A stretch of DNA of 64,000 nucleotides, taken from NCBI GenBank assembly GCA_021234535.1, contig SFZH01000008.1, positions 20,065,358-20,129,357 on the forward strand. Reading direction: 5' to 3'. A program made the translations under genes and the position numbers. The notes under the pieces were generated by a model. It was given only the letters and a program-made list of their open reading frames with translations, had not been told where the DNA came from and made no database searches. This stretch comes from Stichopus chloronotus (Eukaryota > Echinodermata > Holothuroidea > Aspidochirotida > Stichopodidae). This document shows, piece after piece, positions 62,989 to 64,000 of the stretch; the stretch's first letter is position 1, and every line of letters starts with the position of its first letter.

Positions 62989-63218
62989 TATGTATTGCTA
63001 CCTCCTGTGTCGAATATCTGTGTGTGGTGTCTATTTTGGTGGCGTGGAACAGTGGCTAACTCGCTGTAATCATATACGACTTCTTTCTAACCACGCTCTT
63101 ATTTTTATGGTTGCAGAAAGTGCTTAGATGCAAGAAGAGCTGTTTTAATATTACTTTGTGTTCAAAGGTTGTGAAAGGAGCAACACTGTAACTGGACTCT
63201 GCAGTGGTCTAATCAAAC

Positions 63219-63330
63219 ATGAATTAAAATATATCCCTGATACCTGTTTGCGTCAGGACTCTAATATTCAATGGTTCTTTGAAAAAAGTATAGGCCTAGC
63301 GTTTTATTCGACGAATTACCGCATAATGTA
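63219..63330 (+). pseudogene. Second relic of the transporter's first exon
   Basis: The segment 'aatcaaacatgaatta' followed by 'gtcaggactctaatattcaatggttctttgaaa' and 'tattcgacgaatta' aligns with 58717-58830 in order, with many changes and frame loss. Even the bases before the ATG match, so the flank was copied too. No further exons are seen before the window ends. Confidence 0.65.
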
Positions 63331-64000
63331 GCATAAGCGATGAAGACAAAAAAGGGTTTGGATACATGTTGGGTAATTATGTTATCGCAGTCTTGTTTAC
63401 CACATTAATTGGTATATTTTTCATACTTACTCTACCCCCAAACCCTTGTTATGATCACAATGCCTTAAATTGAAACTGCTATCACACCGACGAAAGTCTA
63501 ATAGAACCACAATTCTTTTGTGCGATATATGTGATAAATTTTATCCTCATTTCTTTTTTCCTGTATTAAACTTTTACGACATCATTCCTACGGCTAGGTT
63601 CATATTTGCCTTTGCTAGAATACTCAGTTGACTTGTATATACTTCCGGTAGACTGTCTCTTACCTGACATTATCCCCTTTATATCTTTATCTCTTCCCTG
63701 ATTTTTTGTACACTTAAGGTAGATTGTAACACCGGATTGATGTAAAGACAGTAATAAATGTAAATTTGAAACCATTATACTGTTATATAAAGATGATCAT
63801 TCTATTCAATGTATCACATCTTTCTTCTAAATTATGTCTTAAATATGTCTAAGAACAAGTATTTTGACTTCTCACGATTTCTTCATTTTAGTAACCTACC
63901 CTGTTTTTCAAAAGAACTATACACAAACAATAACTTTGACCTGAGTTACAATTTTAATAAGTGTTGCCTCTTACAAGCTTTCCTCTGTAACTGTGTTTTT

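Overview
The window is AT-rich animal DNA. Its genes are split by spliceosomal introns with GT/AG ends, and it carries many decayed transposons. A Death-domain/DED-like adaptor, an SLC16-like transporter and a secreted tandem-peptide precursor fit an invertebrate deuterostome. I suspect an echinoderm such as a sea cucumber, but no single sequence proves that. Most of the window is intergenic or intronic; four multi-exon genes can be assembled with consistent exon phases.

Region by region: 0-2.3 kb holds a ~160-bp tandem repeat and one arm of a dispersed inverted repeat. 4.6-7.15 kb (+) is a small two-exon gene for a secreted protein built of 14-residue repeats. 12.3-14.6 kb is a repeat cluster with a perfect 28-bp-arm hairpin and a 5'-truncated LINE. 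22.9-28.6 kb (-) is the most striking locus: a signal-peptide exon followed by eight intact exons (plus one dead exon) encoding ten copies of a KR-flanked cationic peptide, INWKKIFGG, separated by acidic spacers. 35.1-42.1 kb (-) is a nine-exon, 823-residue gene with a beta-propeller-like region, a DED-like helical domain, coiled coils and a C-terminal Death domain. 44.9-49.4 kb is a 4.5-kb DNA element with perfect 20-bp terminal inverted repeats and TTCTCATGAGA-rich ends, with a 364-bp hAT-type element (8-bp target duplication) nested in it. 54.9-63.3 kb (+) holds a four-exon SLC16-like transporter flanked by two broken relics of the same gene.

The genes do not form an operon or an obvious pathway. 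The peptide precursor looks like a processed secretory product (neuropeptide or antimicrobial peptide), and the Death-domain protein looks like an intracellular innate-immune or apoptosis adaptor. Joint regulation cannot be claimed from sequence alone. All gene models were built by hand from splice signals, phase agreement and protein character; no similarity search or transcript data were available.
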